Part shown: one piece after another, positions 8,994 through 18,680 of the stretch | Layout of the letters: each line of letters opens with the position of its first letter | Position numbering within the stretch: the stretch's first letter is position 1 | From: Hyphomonadaceae bacterium | GTDB lineage: Bacteria; Pseudomonadota; Alphaproteobacteria; Caulobacterales; Hyphomonadaceae | Direction: 5' to 3' | DNA length: 64,000 bases | Assembly: GCA_016714495.1 (NCBI GenBank) | Contig: JADKDU010000027.1 | Location: 186,001 to 250,000 of the forward strand | Made by a program: the position numbers and the translations under genes | Notes under the pieces: generated by a model | Databases searched by the model: none | What the model was told of the DNA's origin: nothing | What the model saw: only the letters and a program-made list of their open reading frames with translations

Positions 8994-10509
8994 ATGACCG
9001 GCCCGCTTATTCTCACGCTGACAACCTTCCTGCCGCTGGCAGGGGCGTTGATAATCCTCGGCCTCCGGATCGTCGGCGGCGCGACGTTGCGTCGGCAGCG
9101 CGTCCAAGGGGATCGCGCTGCTCACCTCCATCGGGACGCTGGCGGTGTCGATCGTTGCGCTAACATGTTCCTTGGGGACACGGCAACAACGGGCTATCAG
9201 TTCGTTAGATCATGCGCCGTGGTTCGGCGGTTCGTCCTACAAGCTCGGCGTGGACGGCATGGCGATCGCGCTGGTCGTGCTCACGACCGCGCTGACGCCG
9301 CTTTGCATCCTGCAGTCCGCGACGTCGATCGAGGATCGTCTGGCGGAATACATGATCTGTTTCCTCGTGCTCGAAGCGCTGATGATCGGCGTCTTCTGCG
9401 CGCTGGATCTAGTGCTGTTCTACGTTTTCTTCGAAGGCGGCCTGATCCCGATGTTCCTGATCATCGGCGTGTGGGGCGGCAAGAACCGCCTCTACGCGGC
9501 GTTCAAGTTCTTCCTGTACACGCTGCTCGGCTCGCTGCTGCTTCTGATTGCGATCATCTACATGGCGGCTGTGGCTGGCACGACGGATGTGCCGACGCTG
9601 CAGGCGGGGCTGCACCCGGTTACAGGGGCGCTGCTATTCCCGCCCGAAGTTCAGACCTGGCTGTGGCTGGCCTTCTTCGCGTCCTTCGCTGTGAAGCTGC
9701 CGATGTGGCCGGTTCATACTTGGTTGCCCGATGCGCACGTCGAGGCGCCGACGGCTGGCTCGGTCGTGCTGGCGGCGGTGCTGCTGAAGATGGGCGGTTA
9801 TGGGTTCCTTCGGTTCTCGCTGCCGATGTTCCCGGAAGCCTCGCAGTTGTTCCAGCCGCTGATGTTCGCGCTCAGCGTCATCGCGATCGTCTATGCCTCG
9901 CTGGTCGCCTTCCGTCAGACTGACATCAAGAAGCTGGTGGCTTACTCGTCCGTCGCACACATGGGCTTCGTGACGCTCGGCATCTTCTCGTTCAACGAGA
10001 TCGGCATCCAGGGCGCGATATTCCAGATGATTTCGCACGGCGTGATCTCTGGCGCGCTCTTCTTCTGCGTCGGCGTGATCTACGATCGTATGCATACCCG
10101 CGACATCGCCTTCTACGGCGGCCTCGTCCATCGCATGCCGGTCTATGCCGCGCTGTTCATGCTGTTCTCGATGGCCAACGTCGGCCTGCCGGGAACCAGC
10201 GGGTTCGTTGGCGAGATCCTGACGATGGTGGGCGGCTTCCAGGCGTCGACCTGGGCGGCGGCGGGCGCGGCGCTCGGCGTCATCTTCTCGGCCGTCTACA
10301 TGCTTACGCTCTACCGACGCGTCGTGTTCGGCGAGATGACCAATGAGAAGCTCATGGACATCAAGGACGTGACGCTGCTCGAATTCTTCATTCTCGGCCT
10401 GCTGGCGATCAGTGCGATCGGCTTTGGCGTCTTCCCGGGTCTGGTCTTTGACCTGACCGAGGGATCGACGAACGAAGTCCTGCGCATGATCGGCCAGGTC
10501 GGCCAGTAG
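8994..10509 (+). CDS. nuoM: NADH-quinone oxidoreductase subunit M (NuoM), frameshifted near its 5' end
   Basis: Antiporter-like proton-pumping subunit of complex I. The ATG at 8994 opens a normal N-terminus ([17 protein letters not shown]). At about 9085-9100 the frame shifts, and the protein continues in the frame that is then open to 10509 ([21 protein letters not shown]). A short local excursion at 9163-9210, where [13 protein letters not shown] reads in the first frame again, points to paired indels. From [19 protein letters not shown] onward the sequence is clean and typical: [19 protein letters not shown] with the key glutamate, [20 protein letters not shown] with the key lysine region, and [14 protein letters not shown]. 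Total length after repair would be about 505 residues, normal for NuoM. Confidence 0.9.
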
Positions 10510-10518
10510 GTAGGCGCC

Positions 10519-10878
10519 ATGGATTTCCTCGCCGACATCAACAACGCCGCCCCGGAAGCGATCCTCGCCGGGTTCGGACTTGTGGGCCTGCTGATCGGCG
10601 CCATTGGCGGGGATCGCATCTCCGGCCTGTTGCGCCTGCTGGCTGTGGTGGCGCTGGGCGCTGCCGCCTGCGGCCGCATGTCCATTCAGTTCCGGACGCG
10701 GCCGACGTCGATCTCCGCATTTGCCAGCGACCCGCTGGCGCCCGATGGCCTCTACAAGGCGACGATGTTCACGATCTTCGCGAAGGTCGTCACATATGGC
10801 TGGCGGCCTTGGCGCTGTTCATGTCGGGCGGGTTTCTCAAGACAGCGCACATGGAGCGCTATGAGTATCCGCTGCTGA
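10519..10878 (+). CDS. nuoN: NuoN, N-terminal fragment (frame broken near 10798)
   Basis: Third antiporter-like subunit of complex I. The ATG at 10519 follows nuoM by nine bases. Authentic sequence runs through [20 protein letters not shown] and [11 protein letters not shown]; the next residues should be [20 protein letters not shown], which lie in another frame from about 10797. A single missing base in TATGGCTGG explains the break. The segment around [12 protein letters not shown] looks atypical and may hide a further small error. Whole gene: 10519-11973. Confidence 0.85.
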   Translation: MDFLADINNAAPEAILAGFGLVGLLIGAIGGDRISGLLRLLAVVALGAAACGRMSIQFRTRPTSISAFASDPLAPDGLYKATMFTIFAKVVTYGWRPWRCSCRAGFSRQRTWSAMSIRC

Positions 10879-11609
10879 TCGTGTTCGGTTCGCTGGGCGC
10901 GGGCATGATGCTGTCGGCCAACGATCTGATGACGCTCTATGTCGGCATCGAGACGCTGAGCCTGTCATCCTATGTGCTCGCAGCGTTCCGGCGTGACAGC
11001 CTGAAATCAGCCGAAGCCGGCCTCAAATATTTCGTGCTCGGCGCGCTGGCGTCTGGCCTGCTGCTGTACGGCTCGTCCCTGATCTATGGGTTCTCCGGCG
11101 GAACAGGTTATTCGGTCATCGCCGCGGCGCCGGTCTCGGTGGGTCTGATCTTCGGCCTGGTGTTCGTGATCTGCGGACTGGCGTTCAAGGCTTCGGCTGC
11201 GCCTTTCCACATCTGGACGCCGGACGTATACGAGGGCGCGCCTGCGCCGGTTGTGGCGTTCTTCTCGACCGCGCCGAAGATCGCAGCCGTGGCCGTGTTG
11301 GCGCATGTGTTGTTCGTCGCTTTTGGGACGCACCAACAGTCCTGGCAGCAGGTAGTTGCCATCATCGCGGCTCTATCGATGCTGGTCGGCGCGTTTGGCG
11401 CGCTGATGCAGAACAGCATCAAGCGGATCCTTGCATATTCCTCGATCTCCAATGTCGGCTTTGCGCTGATTGGCGTTGCTGCGGGCGCGGAAAGCCGGAG
11501 CTGCGGCTGTGCTGGTCTACATGACGCTGTATGTGGTCGCGACGCTCGGCATGTTCGGCGGCATTCTCGCGCTGCGCCGGGGCGGCAAGGCGGTCGACCA
11601 GGTGTCTGA
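10809..11609 (+). CDS. nuoN: NuoN, middle fragment
   Basis: Clean central part of Nuo[21 protein letters not shown], the key glutamate in [20 protein letters not shown], the lysine-bearing [20 protein letters not shown], and [20 protein letters not shown]. After AAGAE (about 11490) the frame degenerates into Cys-rich sequence, and the continuation ([14 protein letters not shown]) is in the next frame. The codon at 10809 is inside the gene; the real upstream part is the preceding fragment. Confidence 0.85.
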   Translation: MALFMSGGFLKTAHMERYEYPLLIVFGSLGAGMMLSANDLMTLYVGIETLSLSSYVLAAFRRDSLKSAEAGLKYFVLGALASGLLLYGSSLIYGFSGGTGYSVIAAAPVSVGLIFGLVFVICGLAFKASAAPFHIWTPDVYEGAPAPVVAFFSTAPKIAAVAVLAHVLFVAFGTHQQSWQQVVAIIAALSMLVGAFGALMQNSIKRILAYSSISNVGFALIGVAAGAESRSCGCAGLHDAVCGRDARHVRRHSRAAPGRQGGRPGV

Positions 11610-11973
11610 CCTCAACGGCCTCGTGAAGTCGAAGCCTGGCATCGCGCTTGGGCTCATGGTGCTGATCTTCTCCGTCGCGGGCATTCCGCCGGCCGCGGGT
11701 TTCTGGGGCAAGCTGCAAGTGTTCCAGGCGGGCCTCAATGCGGACTTGCTGTGGCTGGTTCTGGTCGGCGCGCTCGCGAGCGTGATCTCGTTGGGTTACT
11801 ATCTGCGTCTGGTCTGGGCGATGTTCATCAAGCCGCCGAGCGATGCGCTGGACAAGACCGACCCGGCGGTTGCAGGGATCGTCGTTCGATCACCGGCTCT
11901 TCTGATGTTCCCGGTGCTGACCATCATGATCCAGCTGCTGCTGGACGCTGCCGCCCGCGCCGCGGGCGGCTGA
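11470..11973 (+). CDS. nuoN: NuoN, C-terminal fragment
   Basis: From about 11500 this frame encodes the remaining helices of Nuo[41 protein letters not shown] followed by [16 protein letters not shown], and the final helix ending AARAAGG at the stop at 11973. birA begins six bases later. The complex I operon ends here; no clear terminator is visible, so read-through into birA-coaX is likely. Confidence 0.85.
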   Translation: MALLRARKAGAAAVLVYMTLYVVATLGMFGGILALRRGGKAVDQVSDLNGLVKSKPGIALGLMVLIFSVAGIPPAAGFWGKLQVFQAGLNADLLWLVLVGALASVISLGYYLRLVWAMFIKPPSDALDKTDPAVAGIVVRSPALLMFPVLTIMIQLLLDAAARAAGG

Positions 11974-11979
11974 GGCGAC

Positions 11980-12733
11980 ATGAAGCTCGAAACATGCTCG
12001 AGCGCTTGGCCGATCGTCCAGGTTCGATGAAATCGACTCAACCAACGAGGAAGCGCGCCGCCGCGCCTCCGCTGGCGATACCGGTCCGAACTGGCTGGTG
12101 ACGGCAGTCCAGACCGCAGGGCGGGGCCGGCTGGGGCGCCAATGGTCGTCGCCGCGTGGCAACCTTTACACGACGGCGCTTCTGCCTTTCCCCGGCACTT
12201 TGCAGGAAGCGGCGCTCGCTTGCTTCTCCGCTGGCCTCGCGCTGATCGATGCAGCGAAGGCCCTGGGGGTCGATACCACGCAGCTGAAGCTGAAATGGCC
12301 GAATGATGCTCTGGTGGGATGTGCCAAGCTGGCGGGTATCCTGATCGAGACGGGCATGCTTCACGGCAAGCTCTGGATGGCGGCGGGGTTCGGGGTGAAC
12401 GTTGAAGTCGCGCCCGAGCGCGCGGATCGCGTGACGACTTGCCTGACAGCCCTGTCAGGCGGCGCGGATCTGACGCCGTCGAAGTTGCTTGCCGCTCTCG
12501 ATGTCGCTTTCCGGGCGCGGCTATTCCGCCTTCTGAGTGAGGGGTTTGGTTCGACCCGTGAAGCGTGGCTTGCAAATGCCGCGGCTTTGGGGGCCAAAGT
12601 CGAGCTTAGCCCTGTTTCCGGCCGCGTCGAGGGCGTGATGGCTGGGTTGGCTGAGGATGGCGCGCTGATCCTCCGGCTGCCGGACGGATCGGAAACCCAT
12701 ATTCGCGCAGGCGAAATCTCGGTATTGGGTTAG
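11980..12733 (+). CDS. birA: biotin--[acetyl-CoA-carboxylase] ligase (BirA), frameshifted near residue 15
   Basis: Attaches biotin to the carrier domain of acetyl-CoA (and propionyl-CoA) carboxylases via biotinyl-AMP. The ATG at 11980 reads [13 protein letters not shown]. About 15 codons in, the frame shifts by one, probably an extra C or G in GTCCAGG at 12021-12027. The gene continues as [16 protein letters not shown] and is open to 12733, with start-like codons in that frame only from 12098. Hallmarks: DSTNEEA substrate loop, [19 protein letters not shown] (biotinyl-AMP GRGRxGR loop), LKWPNDALV and KLAGILIE with the catalytic lysine. There is no N-terminal helix-turn-helix, so this is a non-repressor, class I ligase. 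Located directly after nuoN, as in many alphaproteobacteria. Confidence 0.88.
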
Positions 12734-12756
12734 TCTCAGAACTAATGGAGCGGCGC

Positions 12757-13548
12757 ATGCTGCTGGCTATCGACACGGGCAACACCAACACGCTCTTCGC
12801 GGTGCACGACGGTAAGGAATGGCGGGCCCAGTGGCGCTCAGCTACCGACATGACGAAGACGGCTGACGACTATGCGGTCTGGCTGTCCACACTCATGGAG
12901 CTCAACGGGCTTAACCTCTCCCAAATCGACGACTGCATCATCGCCACGGTGGTCCCGCAGTCGCTGTTCAATCAGCGGAACCTCGCCCGGCGCTATCTCA
13001 ACGTGGAACCCTTCGTGGTGGGCGAACATGTTGAACTCGGCGTCAAGGTGAATATCCCCAAGCCGAGCGAGGTCGGCGCGGACCGCCTCGTCAACGCCGT
13101 GGGCGCGCATGGCTCCTATCCGGGCAAGCCGATGATCGTGATCGACAGCGGCACCGCGACGACGTTCGACATCGTGGCGGCCGATGGCGCGTTCGAGGGC
13201 GGCATTATCGCCCCCGGCATCAACCTGTCCATGAAGGCTCTGCACGAAGCGGCGGCCAAATTGCCCCGCGTTGCTATCCAGAAGCCCGACAGGGTCATTG
13301 GACGTGATACTGTTACGGCCATGCAGTCCGGCGTGTTCTGGGGATATATCGATCTGATCGACGGGCTGGTCGAACGCATCAAGACCGAGTACGGCCAGTC
13401 GATGACAGTCATTGCTACAGGCGGCGTCGCTTCCCTCTTCGAGGGCGCGGCGCGCAATATCGACCATTTCGACGGCGACATCACCATCAAAGGATTGCGC
13501 ATCCTATACGAACGCAATGTCGCAAACGCTGCCAAAGAGCTGAAATGA
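12757..13548 (+). CDS. coaX: type III pantothenate kinase (CoaX)
   Basis: Phosphorylates pantothenate in the first step of CoA synthesis. An ASKHA-fold protein of 263 residues: the N-terminal phosphate-binding loop AIDTGNTNT (Asp6), the [12 protein letters not shown] substrate loop and DSGTATTFD are all present, as is ATGGVASLF near the C-terminus. An in-frame ATG also exists at 12745, but GGAG lies just ahead of the ATG at 12757, and the protein core begins right there, so 12757 is preferred. The stop overlaps the start of the RNase J gene (ATGA), so the two are coupled. Confidence 0.93.
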   Translation: MLLAIDTGNTNTLFAVHDGKEWRAQWRSATDMTKTADDYAVWLSTLMELNGLNLSQIDDCIIATVVPQSLFNQRNLARRYLNVEPFVVGEHVELGVKVNIPKPSEVGADRLVNAVGAHGSYPGKPMIVIDSGTATTFDIVAADGAFEGGIIAPGINLSMKALHEAAAKLPRVAIQKPDRVIGRDTVTAMQSGVFWGYIDLIDGLVERIKTEYGQSMTVIATGGVASLFEGAARNIDHFDGDITIKGLRILYERNVANAAKELK

Positions 13549-14501
13549 AGGGCGCCGAACTCATCTTCGCTCCCCTCGGCGGCTGTCGCGAAATCGGGAT
13601 GAACCTCAACGCCTACGGCTACGGTCCCCCGGAGGACCGGCGCTGGATCGTTGTCGATGTAGGCGTGACGTTCGGAGATGATTCAACGCCCGGCGTTGAT
13701 CTCATCATGCCCGATCCAGTCTATCTCGAAAGCTTTGCTGACCAGATCGAAGCGATCATCCTTACTCACGCGCACGAGGACCACATCGGCGCTATCGGCT
13801 GGCTCTGGCCGCGTTTGCGCGCGCCGATCTATGCGACGCCCTTCACGGCCTATCTTGTCGCTGAAAAACTGCGCGAGCGCGGGATTGGCGATGAGGCCCC
13901 GCTGCACATCATGCAGCTGCGGGAAAGGCGCGCGTTCGGACCCTTCGAGATCGAGATGGTGACGCTGACGCATTCGATCCCCGAACCAAACGGTCTCGCC
14001 ATCCGCACGCCGCTGGGCCTGATCCTGCATACCGGGGACTGGAAGATCGATCCCGATCCGATCATTGGCGAGGACTTCGATCAGGCGAAGATCGAGGAGC
14101 TGGGCCGCGAAGGCATACTCGCCATGGTCTGCGACTCGACCAACGTGTTCGAGGAAGGCGAGGCCGGTTCGGAAGGCATGGCGCGCGAAGCGCTTAGGCG
14201 TGCGGTTGCCGAACAGACCGGTCGCGTGGCGATCACATCGTTCGCCTCCAATGTGCGCGCGTGCAGTCAGCCTGCGAAGCCGCCAGGGCGAATGACCGGT
14301 CGGTCTGCCTGGTCGGCCGCTCAATGCTGCGCATCGTCGGCGCTGCGCAATCTGTCGGGCTGCTCAAGGGTTTCGACTTCATCGACCCGGAAGATGCAGC
14401 CGACCTGCCGCATCAGCACGTTCTCTATCTCTGCACCGGCAGTCAGGGTGAGCCCAACGCGGCCCTGGCGCGTATCGCGCGAGGAGACCATCCGTTTGTG
14501 A
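13545..14501 (+). CDS. rnj: ribonuclease J, N-terminal fragment (frame broken near 14255)
   Basis: Metallo-beta-lactamase/beta-CASP ribonuclease acting in RNA decay and rRNA maturation. The start at 13545 overlaps the coaX stop. Residues 72-80 give the zinc motif THAHEDHIG (His75, His77, Asp79, His80); HTGDWKIDP and [11 protein letters not shown] follow. After TSFASNV (about 14254) the frame is lost. Relatives read [12 protein letters not shown] here, and restoring one G (GTGCG to GTGGCG) joins the two frames exactly, so a one-base deletion in a G doublet is the likely cause. The remainder is the next entry; the full gene is 13545-15205, about 553 residues, normal for RNase J. Confidence 0.9.
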   Translation: MKGAELIFAPLGGCREIGMNLNAYGYGPPEDRRWIVVDVGVTFGDDSTPGVDLIMPDPVYLESFADQIEAIILTHAHEDHIGAIGWLWPRLRAPIYATPFTAYLVAEKLRERGIGDEAPLHIMQLRERRAFGPFEIEMVTLTHSIPEPNGLAIRTPLGLILHTGDWKIDPDPIIGEDFDQAKIEELGREGILAMVCDSTNVFEEGEAGSEGMAREALRRAVAEQTGRVAITSFASNVRACSQPAKPPGRMTGRSAWSAAQCCASSALRNLSGCSRVSTSSTRKMQPTCRISTFSISAPAVRVSPTRPWRVSREETIRL

Positions 14502-15205
14502 AGCTCGGTGAGGATGACACCGTGATCTTCTCCTCGCGCGTCATTCCCGGGAATGAACGCGCGATCAGCGAGATTCAGAACACGCTTGCCGAACGCAACA
14601 TCAAGCTCGTGACGGCGCGCCAGTTCGACATCCACGTCTCCGGCCATCCGTGTCGCGACGAGCTGCGCCGCATGTACATGTGGGCAAAGCCGCAGATCGC
14701 GGTTCCTGTGCATGGCGAGCGGCGTCACATCATGGAGCACGCGCGCTTCGCGAAGTCGCTTCAGATCCCCTATGCGATAACGCCAGACAACGGTCACGTC
14801 ATTCGTCTCGCACCCGGCCCAGTTGAACTCATCGATGAAGTTCCGGTTGGCCGCCTGCACGTCGACGGCGAAGTGCTGACATCCGACAAGGCCGGCGGCA
14901 TGTGGGAGCGCCGGAAGATGGCCTATAATGGCCACATGACCGTCAGCGTCGTTATCGCAAAGGGCAAGATCGAGGACGGCCCGGTCATCGTTGCGCGCGG
15001 CTTTTCCGAGCCCGATGGCCGGCCCGCCGACGAATCTCTGGAGCCGATCGACGAAGCAGCTGAATCTGCGCTCGCCACCATGAAGCGCGGCGATTTCGGC
15101 GACGACGAGAAAATCGAGAAGATGTTGGTCAAGGCTGTCCGCCGCGCGGCGGAGATTCAGTTCGGCAAGCGTCCGCTCGTCGATATCACGATACACAGGG
15201 TCTAG
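14261..15205 (+). CDS. rnj: ribonuclease J, C-terminal fragment
   Basis: Carries the rest of the beta-CASP domain and the C-terminal part: [63 protein letters not shown] with the conserved histidine, and VPVHGERRHI. The sequence continues normally to the C-terminal dimerisation region. The apparent start at 14261 results from the frameshift. Fifteen bases separate the stop from the epimerase gene. Confidence 0.9.
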   Translation: MQSACEAARANDRSVCLVGRSMLRIVGAAQSVGLLKGFDFIDPEDAADLPHQHVLYLCTGSQGEPNAALARIARGDHPFVKLGEDDTVIFSSRVIPGNERAISEIQNTLAERNIKLVTARQFDIHVSGHPCRDELRRMYMWAKPQIAVPVHGERRHIMEHARFAKSLQIPYAITPDNGHVIRLAPGPVELIDEVPVGRLHVDGEVLTSDKAGGMWERRKMAYNGHMTVSVVIAKGKIEDGPVIVARGFSEPDGRPADESLEPIDEAAESALATMKRGDFGDDEKIEKMLVKAVRRAAEIQFGKRPLVDITIHRV

Positions 15206-15219
15206 TCGGGAGTGAAGCA

Positions 15220-15639
15220 ATGACCATCGGTCGCCTCAACCATATCGGCATCGCCGTGCCATCGATCGAGAAGACGTTCGAGACTTACAAGACGCTCTAC
15301 GGCGCCACGGAGTTCGTGCAGCCCTTCGACATGCCGGCGCAGGGCGTCCGGGTCGGCTTCGTCAACATGCCGAACACCCAGCTCGAAATCATCGAGCCTT
15401 TGGGTGAGAAATCCCCGATCATCAACTTCCTAGAGAAGAACCCGAAAGGCGGACAGCACCATGTCTGCTTCGAGGTGCCCGATATCCATGAAGCCAAGGC
15501 CGACATGGAGAAGAAGGGCGCCAAGGTGCTGGGCGAGCCGCGCATCGGCGCCCATGGCACGCTGGTGATTTTCATCCATCCCAAAGAGTCTGATGGTGTG
15601 CTGATCGAACTCATGGAAACGCCCAAGGGCCACCACTAA
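15220..15639 (+). CDS. mce: methylmalonyl-CoA epimerase
   Basis: Interconverts the D and L forms of methylmalonyl-CoA in propionate catabolism. It is a VOC-fold protein of 139 residues with two beta-alpha-beta repeats. The metal ligands are visible: His in LNHIGIAV at the N-terminus, Glu in QLEIIEPL, His in HHVCFEV and the catalytic Glu in LIELMET near the C-terminus. Length and spacing fit the family well. The mce-DUF1467-proS order that follows is typical of alphaproteobacteria and does not itself indicate a functional link. Confidence 0.93.
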   Translation: MTIGRLNHIGIAVPSIEKTFETYKTLYGATEFVQPFDMPAQGVRVGFVNMPNTQLEIIEPLGEKSPIINFLEKNPKGGQHHVCFEVPDIHEAKADMEKKGAKVLGEPRIGAHGTLVIFIHPKESDGVLIELMETPKGHH

Positions 15640-15650
15640 GGTTCGGCCCG

Positions 15651-15902
15651 ATGGGCATTTTCGAGGGCATCGTTGTCTTTGTCTGCTCGTGGTGGCTGAT
15701 CTTCCTGCCGATGCTTTCGGCCGGAACGCGCAGCCAGCACGAGTCGGGAACCGTGATTCCGGGCACGGAGCGCGCCGCCCCTGAAAAGATCAGCTGGCGC
15801 TGGAAATTCATTGTCCCTACGGCAGGCGCGGTCGCGGTCACTTTCCTGATCTGGCTGACGCTCCATATGCACTGGCTGGATTTCATGATTCCAAGGCTTT
15901 AG
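15651..15902 (+). CDS. DUF1467 family small membrane protein
   Basis: An 83-residue protein with two transmembrane helices (FEGIVVFVCSWWLIFLPML and IVPTAGAVAVTFLIWLTL). The first is followed by a conserved polar stretch (SAGTRSQHESGTVIPGTE) that matches the DUF1467 pattern I know from alphaproteobacteria. That family occurs almost always next to mce and proS, as here. Function unknown. It starts eleven bases after the mce stop, so the two are probably in one transcript. Confidence 0.85.
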   Translation: MGIFEGIVVFVCSWWLIFLPMLSAGTRSQHESGTVIPGTERAAPEKISWRWKFIVPTAGAVAVTFLIWLTLHMHWLDFMIPRL

Positions 15903-15982
15903 CCGCAGTCCGGCCTCATTGCGCGGCCACGTAGGGGCGGCTATCAGCCTGACATCCGTCTGCACGCGTCCCAGGGCCATTT

Positions 15983-17314
15983 ATGCGTCTGTCTCGATAT
16001 TTCCTGCCCGTCCTCAAGGAAGCGCCTGCCGACGCGCAGATCGTCTCGCACCGCTACATGCTGCGCGCCGGCATGATCAAGCAGCAGGCGGCGGGCATCT
16101 ATTCCTGGCTGCCGCTGGGCATCCGTGTGTTGCACAAGATCGAAAAGATCGTCCGGGAAGAGCAGGAGCGCGCAGGCGCCGTCGAGCTGCTGATGCCGAC
16201 GATCCAGTCCGCCGATCTCTGGAAGGAGAGCGGCCGCTACGACGCCTACGGCAAGGAGATGCTCCGGATCGTCGACCGGCATGAGCGCGAGATGCTCTAC
16301 GGCCCGACGAACGAGGAGATGATCACCGATATCTTCCGGACGTTTGTGCGGTCGTACAAACAGCTCCCCATCAACCTCTATCATATCCAGTGGAAGTTCC
16401 GGGACGAAGTGCGTCCGCGTTTCGGCGTGATGCGCGGCCGCGAATTCCTGATGAAGGATGCGTACTCGTTCGACAGCTCCGTGGAAGCGGCGAAGCAGTC
16501 CTACTACCGGATGTTTTGCGCCTACCTGAACACGTTCAGCCGCATGGGCCTCAAGGCCGTGCCGATGCGCGCGGATACAGGTCCTATCGGCGGAGATCTC
16601 AGCCACGAATTCATCGTGTTGGCGGAAACGGGCGAAAGCGCCGTGTTCTGCGACAGCGCCCTCGTCGACATGCCTGCGCCGGGCAAGGACCTGAACTTCT
16701 GGCAAGACCTACTGCCGGAAGTCGAGAAGCGCACCAGGCTGTATGCCGCCACTGAAGAGATGCATGACGCAGCGCGCTTTGAGAAGGAGGTGCCGGAGGA
16801 GCGCCGCCTGTCGGCGCGCGGGATCGAAGTCGGCCACATCTTCTACTTCGGAACCAAATACTCTGCGCCGATGAAGGCCGAAGTGACCGGGCAGGATGGC
16901 AAGAACGCTCCGGTCGAGATGGGGTCTTACGGCATAGGCGTTTCGCGCCTGGTTGGCGCCATCATCGAAGCCAGCCACGACGACAAGGGCGTGATCTGGC
17001 CTGCGGCCGTCGCCCCGTTCGAGGTTGCTGTTGTCAGCCTGCGCGCAGACGATGCCGAAGTAACGGCGGTATGCGAGAGCGCGTACCAGCAACTGCTGAA
17101 TGCGGGCGTCGATGCTCTCTATGACGATACAGCCGAACGCCCGGGGGCGAAGTTTTCGACCATGGAGCTGATCGGCGTACCGGAACTGATCGTGGTTGGT
17201 CCCAAAGGCGTGAAGGCCGGCGTCGTCGAATTCCGCAATCGCAAGACCGGCTCGAGCGAAGAAATGACGCTCGAGGCTGCGATCGGGCGCTGCCTCGCGT
17301 CCAAAGGGGCCTGA
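15983..17314 (+). CDS. proS: prolyl-tRNA synthetase, short type without editing insertion
   Basis: Charges tRNA-Pro. The 443-residue class II synthetase shows motif 1 near the N-terminus ([17 protein letters not shown]), motif 2 around [11 protein letters not shown] and [20 protein letters not shown], and motif 3 ([16 protein letters not shown]). The anticodon-binding domain fills the C-terminus. Bacterial ProRS usually carries an editing INS domain between motifs 2 and 3 and is about 570 residues. The shorter form lacking it is characteristic of alphaproteobacteria, and a separate trans-editing protein would be expected elsewhere. Confidence 0.95.
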   Translation: MRLSRYFLPVLKEAPADAQIVSHRYMLRAGMIKQQAAGIYSWLPLGIRVLHKIEKIVREEQERAGAVELLMPTIQSADLWKESGRYDAYGKEMLRIVDRHEREMLYGPTNEEMITDIFRTFVRSYKQLPINLYHIQWKFRDEVRPRFGVMRGREFLMKDAYSFDSSVEAAKQSYYRMFCAYLNTFSRMGLKAVPMRADTGPIGGDLSHEFIVLAETGESAVFCDSALVDMPAPGKDLNFWQDLLPEVEKRTRLYAATEEMHDAARFEKEVPEERRLSARGIEVGHIFYFGTKYSAPMKAEVTGQDGKNAPVEMGSYGIGVSRLVGAIIEASHDDKGVIWPAAVAPFEVAVVSLRADDAEVTAVCESAYQQLLNAGVDALYDDTAERPGAKFSTMELIGVPELIVVGPKGVKAGVVEFRNRKTGSSEEMTLEAAIGRCLASKGA

Positions 17315-17318
17315 CCAT

Positions 17319-18680
17319 ATGGGCGCGGCGAAGGAGCAACGGGTCGTTCACAGGCCCTTCGGCCCGTTCGAGCGCATGCTCGCGATGCGCTACCTTGGCG
17401 CAAAGCGCGAGCATGGCGGCCTCGCCTTCATCTCCATCGTTTCTGTCATTGGGATCACGCTCGGCGTGTGGGCGCTGATCCTCACAATGTCGATCATGAA
17501 CGGGTTCCGGCTTGAACTGGTTTCAAAGATCGTCGGCTTCGAACCGCACGTCTTCATCGATACGCGCGGCGTGCCGCAGGTCCAGGTCGATGCGCTGATC
17601 GAAGAGCTGCAAATGCGGCCCGGCGTCGAAAGCGTCGAGCCGCTGCACGAAGGCACGGGTCTTGCCTCCGCCTATAACCGCAGCGAGGGCATCCAGGTGC
17701 GTGGTGTGCGCCCCGAGGATATCCGCGCCAACAAGATGATCGCCAACAGCGTCGCAGGGGGAAGCAAAACACCGAGTCCGATGGAGCCCCCGAAGAACCG
17801 CTGTTCGGCAGTCTTTGGGCCGCCATCCGGTGCAGGTTCGCTCGACCGCTTTGGCGATCAGGGCGCCATGTCGTCCGACATGGTCATGGGCGATGCCTTT
17901 GCTTACGCCTTGGGCGTCGGCGTGGGCGACAAGGTTACGATCACCCAACCCAACGGCGCCCGCACTGCGTTTGGTACCTCGCCGCGTACGCGCACCTATA
18001 CGATCTCGGCGATCTATCATGTCGGCAACGAGCGGTTCGATCGCTATGTCGTCTTCCTGCCCATCGAGTCCTCAAAAAACCTGTTCGGCTATGACGAAGG
18101 TTACCCGTTGCTCGGCCTTCGCTTGGCCGACCCGAATGCGGCCGAGGAATTCGTCCGCACCCTGGAGCAGGAAAAGCCCTACCGGATGCAGAGCTGGATT
18201 CAGCGTAACAGCACGTTCGTGACCGCCTTGGTGGTCGAGCGCAACGTAATGCGCCTCATCCTGTTCATTGTGGTCGTAATAACGGCGCTCAACATCATCA
18301 CCGGCGTTCTGATGCTCGTGAAGAACAAGGCGCGGGATATTGCCATCCTGCGCACCATTGGCGCGACGCGTGGCGGGGTTGTGCGCATCTTCATGATGAC
18401 CGGAACGATTCTCGGCATGGCGGGCGTGGGCACGGGCGTTCTGTTCGGCGTGCTGAGCGCGATCTTCATCGCGGACATCCAGCACTTCCTCGAGAACCTG
18501 CTTGGCTTCTGCCTGTTCCCGCCAGATATCTACCAGCTCGACGCGCTTCCAGCGCAGCTCGAGTGGGGTGAAGTCGGCTGGGTCGCCGGGCTGGCCTTCC
18601 TTGTTACGCTAGTGATGTCGATCATCCCGTCGATGTGGGCGGCGCGTCTCAACCCTGTCGAAGCGCTCAGGTTCGAATAA
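17319..18680 (+). CDS. lolC: lipoprotein-releasing ABC transporter permease LolC/LolE
   Basis: Inner-membrane subunit of the Lol exporter that extracts lipoproteins and hands them to LolA. The 453-residue protein has one N-terminal helix (FISIVSVIGITLGVWALILT), a large periplasmic domain and three C-terminal helices (residues about 305-450), the MacB/FtsX-type fold. There is one permease gene only, so the complex is probably a LolF-like homodimer with LolD. Residues about 147-175 (bases 17758-17850) look odd in frame, with Pro/Lys/Cys-rich sequence. An alternative frame there gives the more natural TESDGAPEEPLFGSLWAAIR, so a compensated pair of indels at the G run near 17757-17761 and near 17835 is possible. 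The stop shares one base with the lolD start. Confidence 0.9.
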   Translation: MGAAKEQRVVHRPFGPFERMLAMRYLGAKREHGGLAFISIVSVIGITLGVWALILTMSIMNGFRLELVSKIVGFEPHVFIDTRGVPQVQVDALIEELQMRPGVESVEPLHEGTGLASAYNRSEGIQVRGVRPEDIRANKMIANSVAGGSKTPSPMEPPKNRCSAVFGPPSGAGSLDRFGDQGAMSSDMVMGDAFAYALGVGVGDKVTITQPNGARTAFGTSPRTRTYTISAIYHVGNERFDRYVVFLPIESSKNLFGYDEGYPLLGLRLADPNAAEEFVRTLEQEKPYRMQSWIQRNSTFVTALVVERNVMRLILFIVVVITALNIITGVLMLVKNKARDIAILRTIGATRGGVVRIFMMTGTILGMAGVGTGVLFGVLSAIFIADIQHFLENLLGFCLFPPDIYQLDALPAQLEWGEVGWVAGLAFLVTLVMSIIPSMWAARLNPVEALRFE

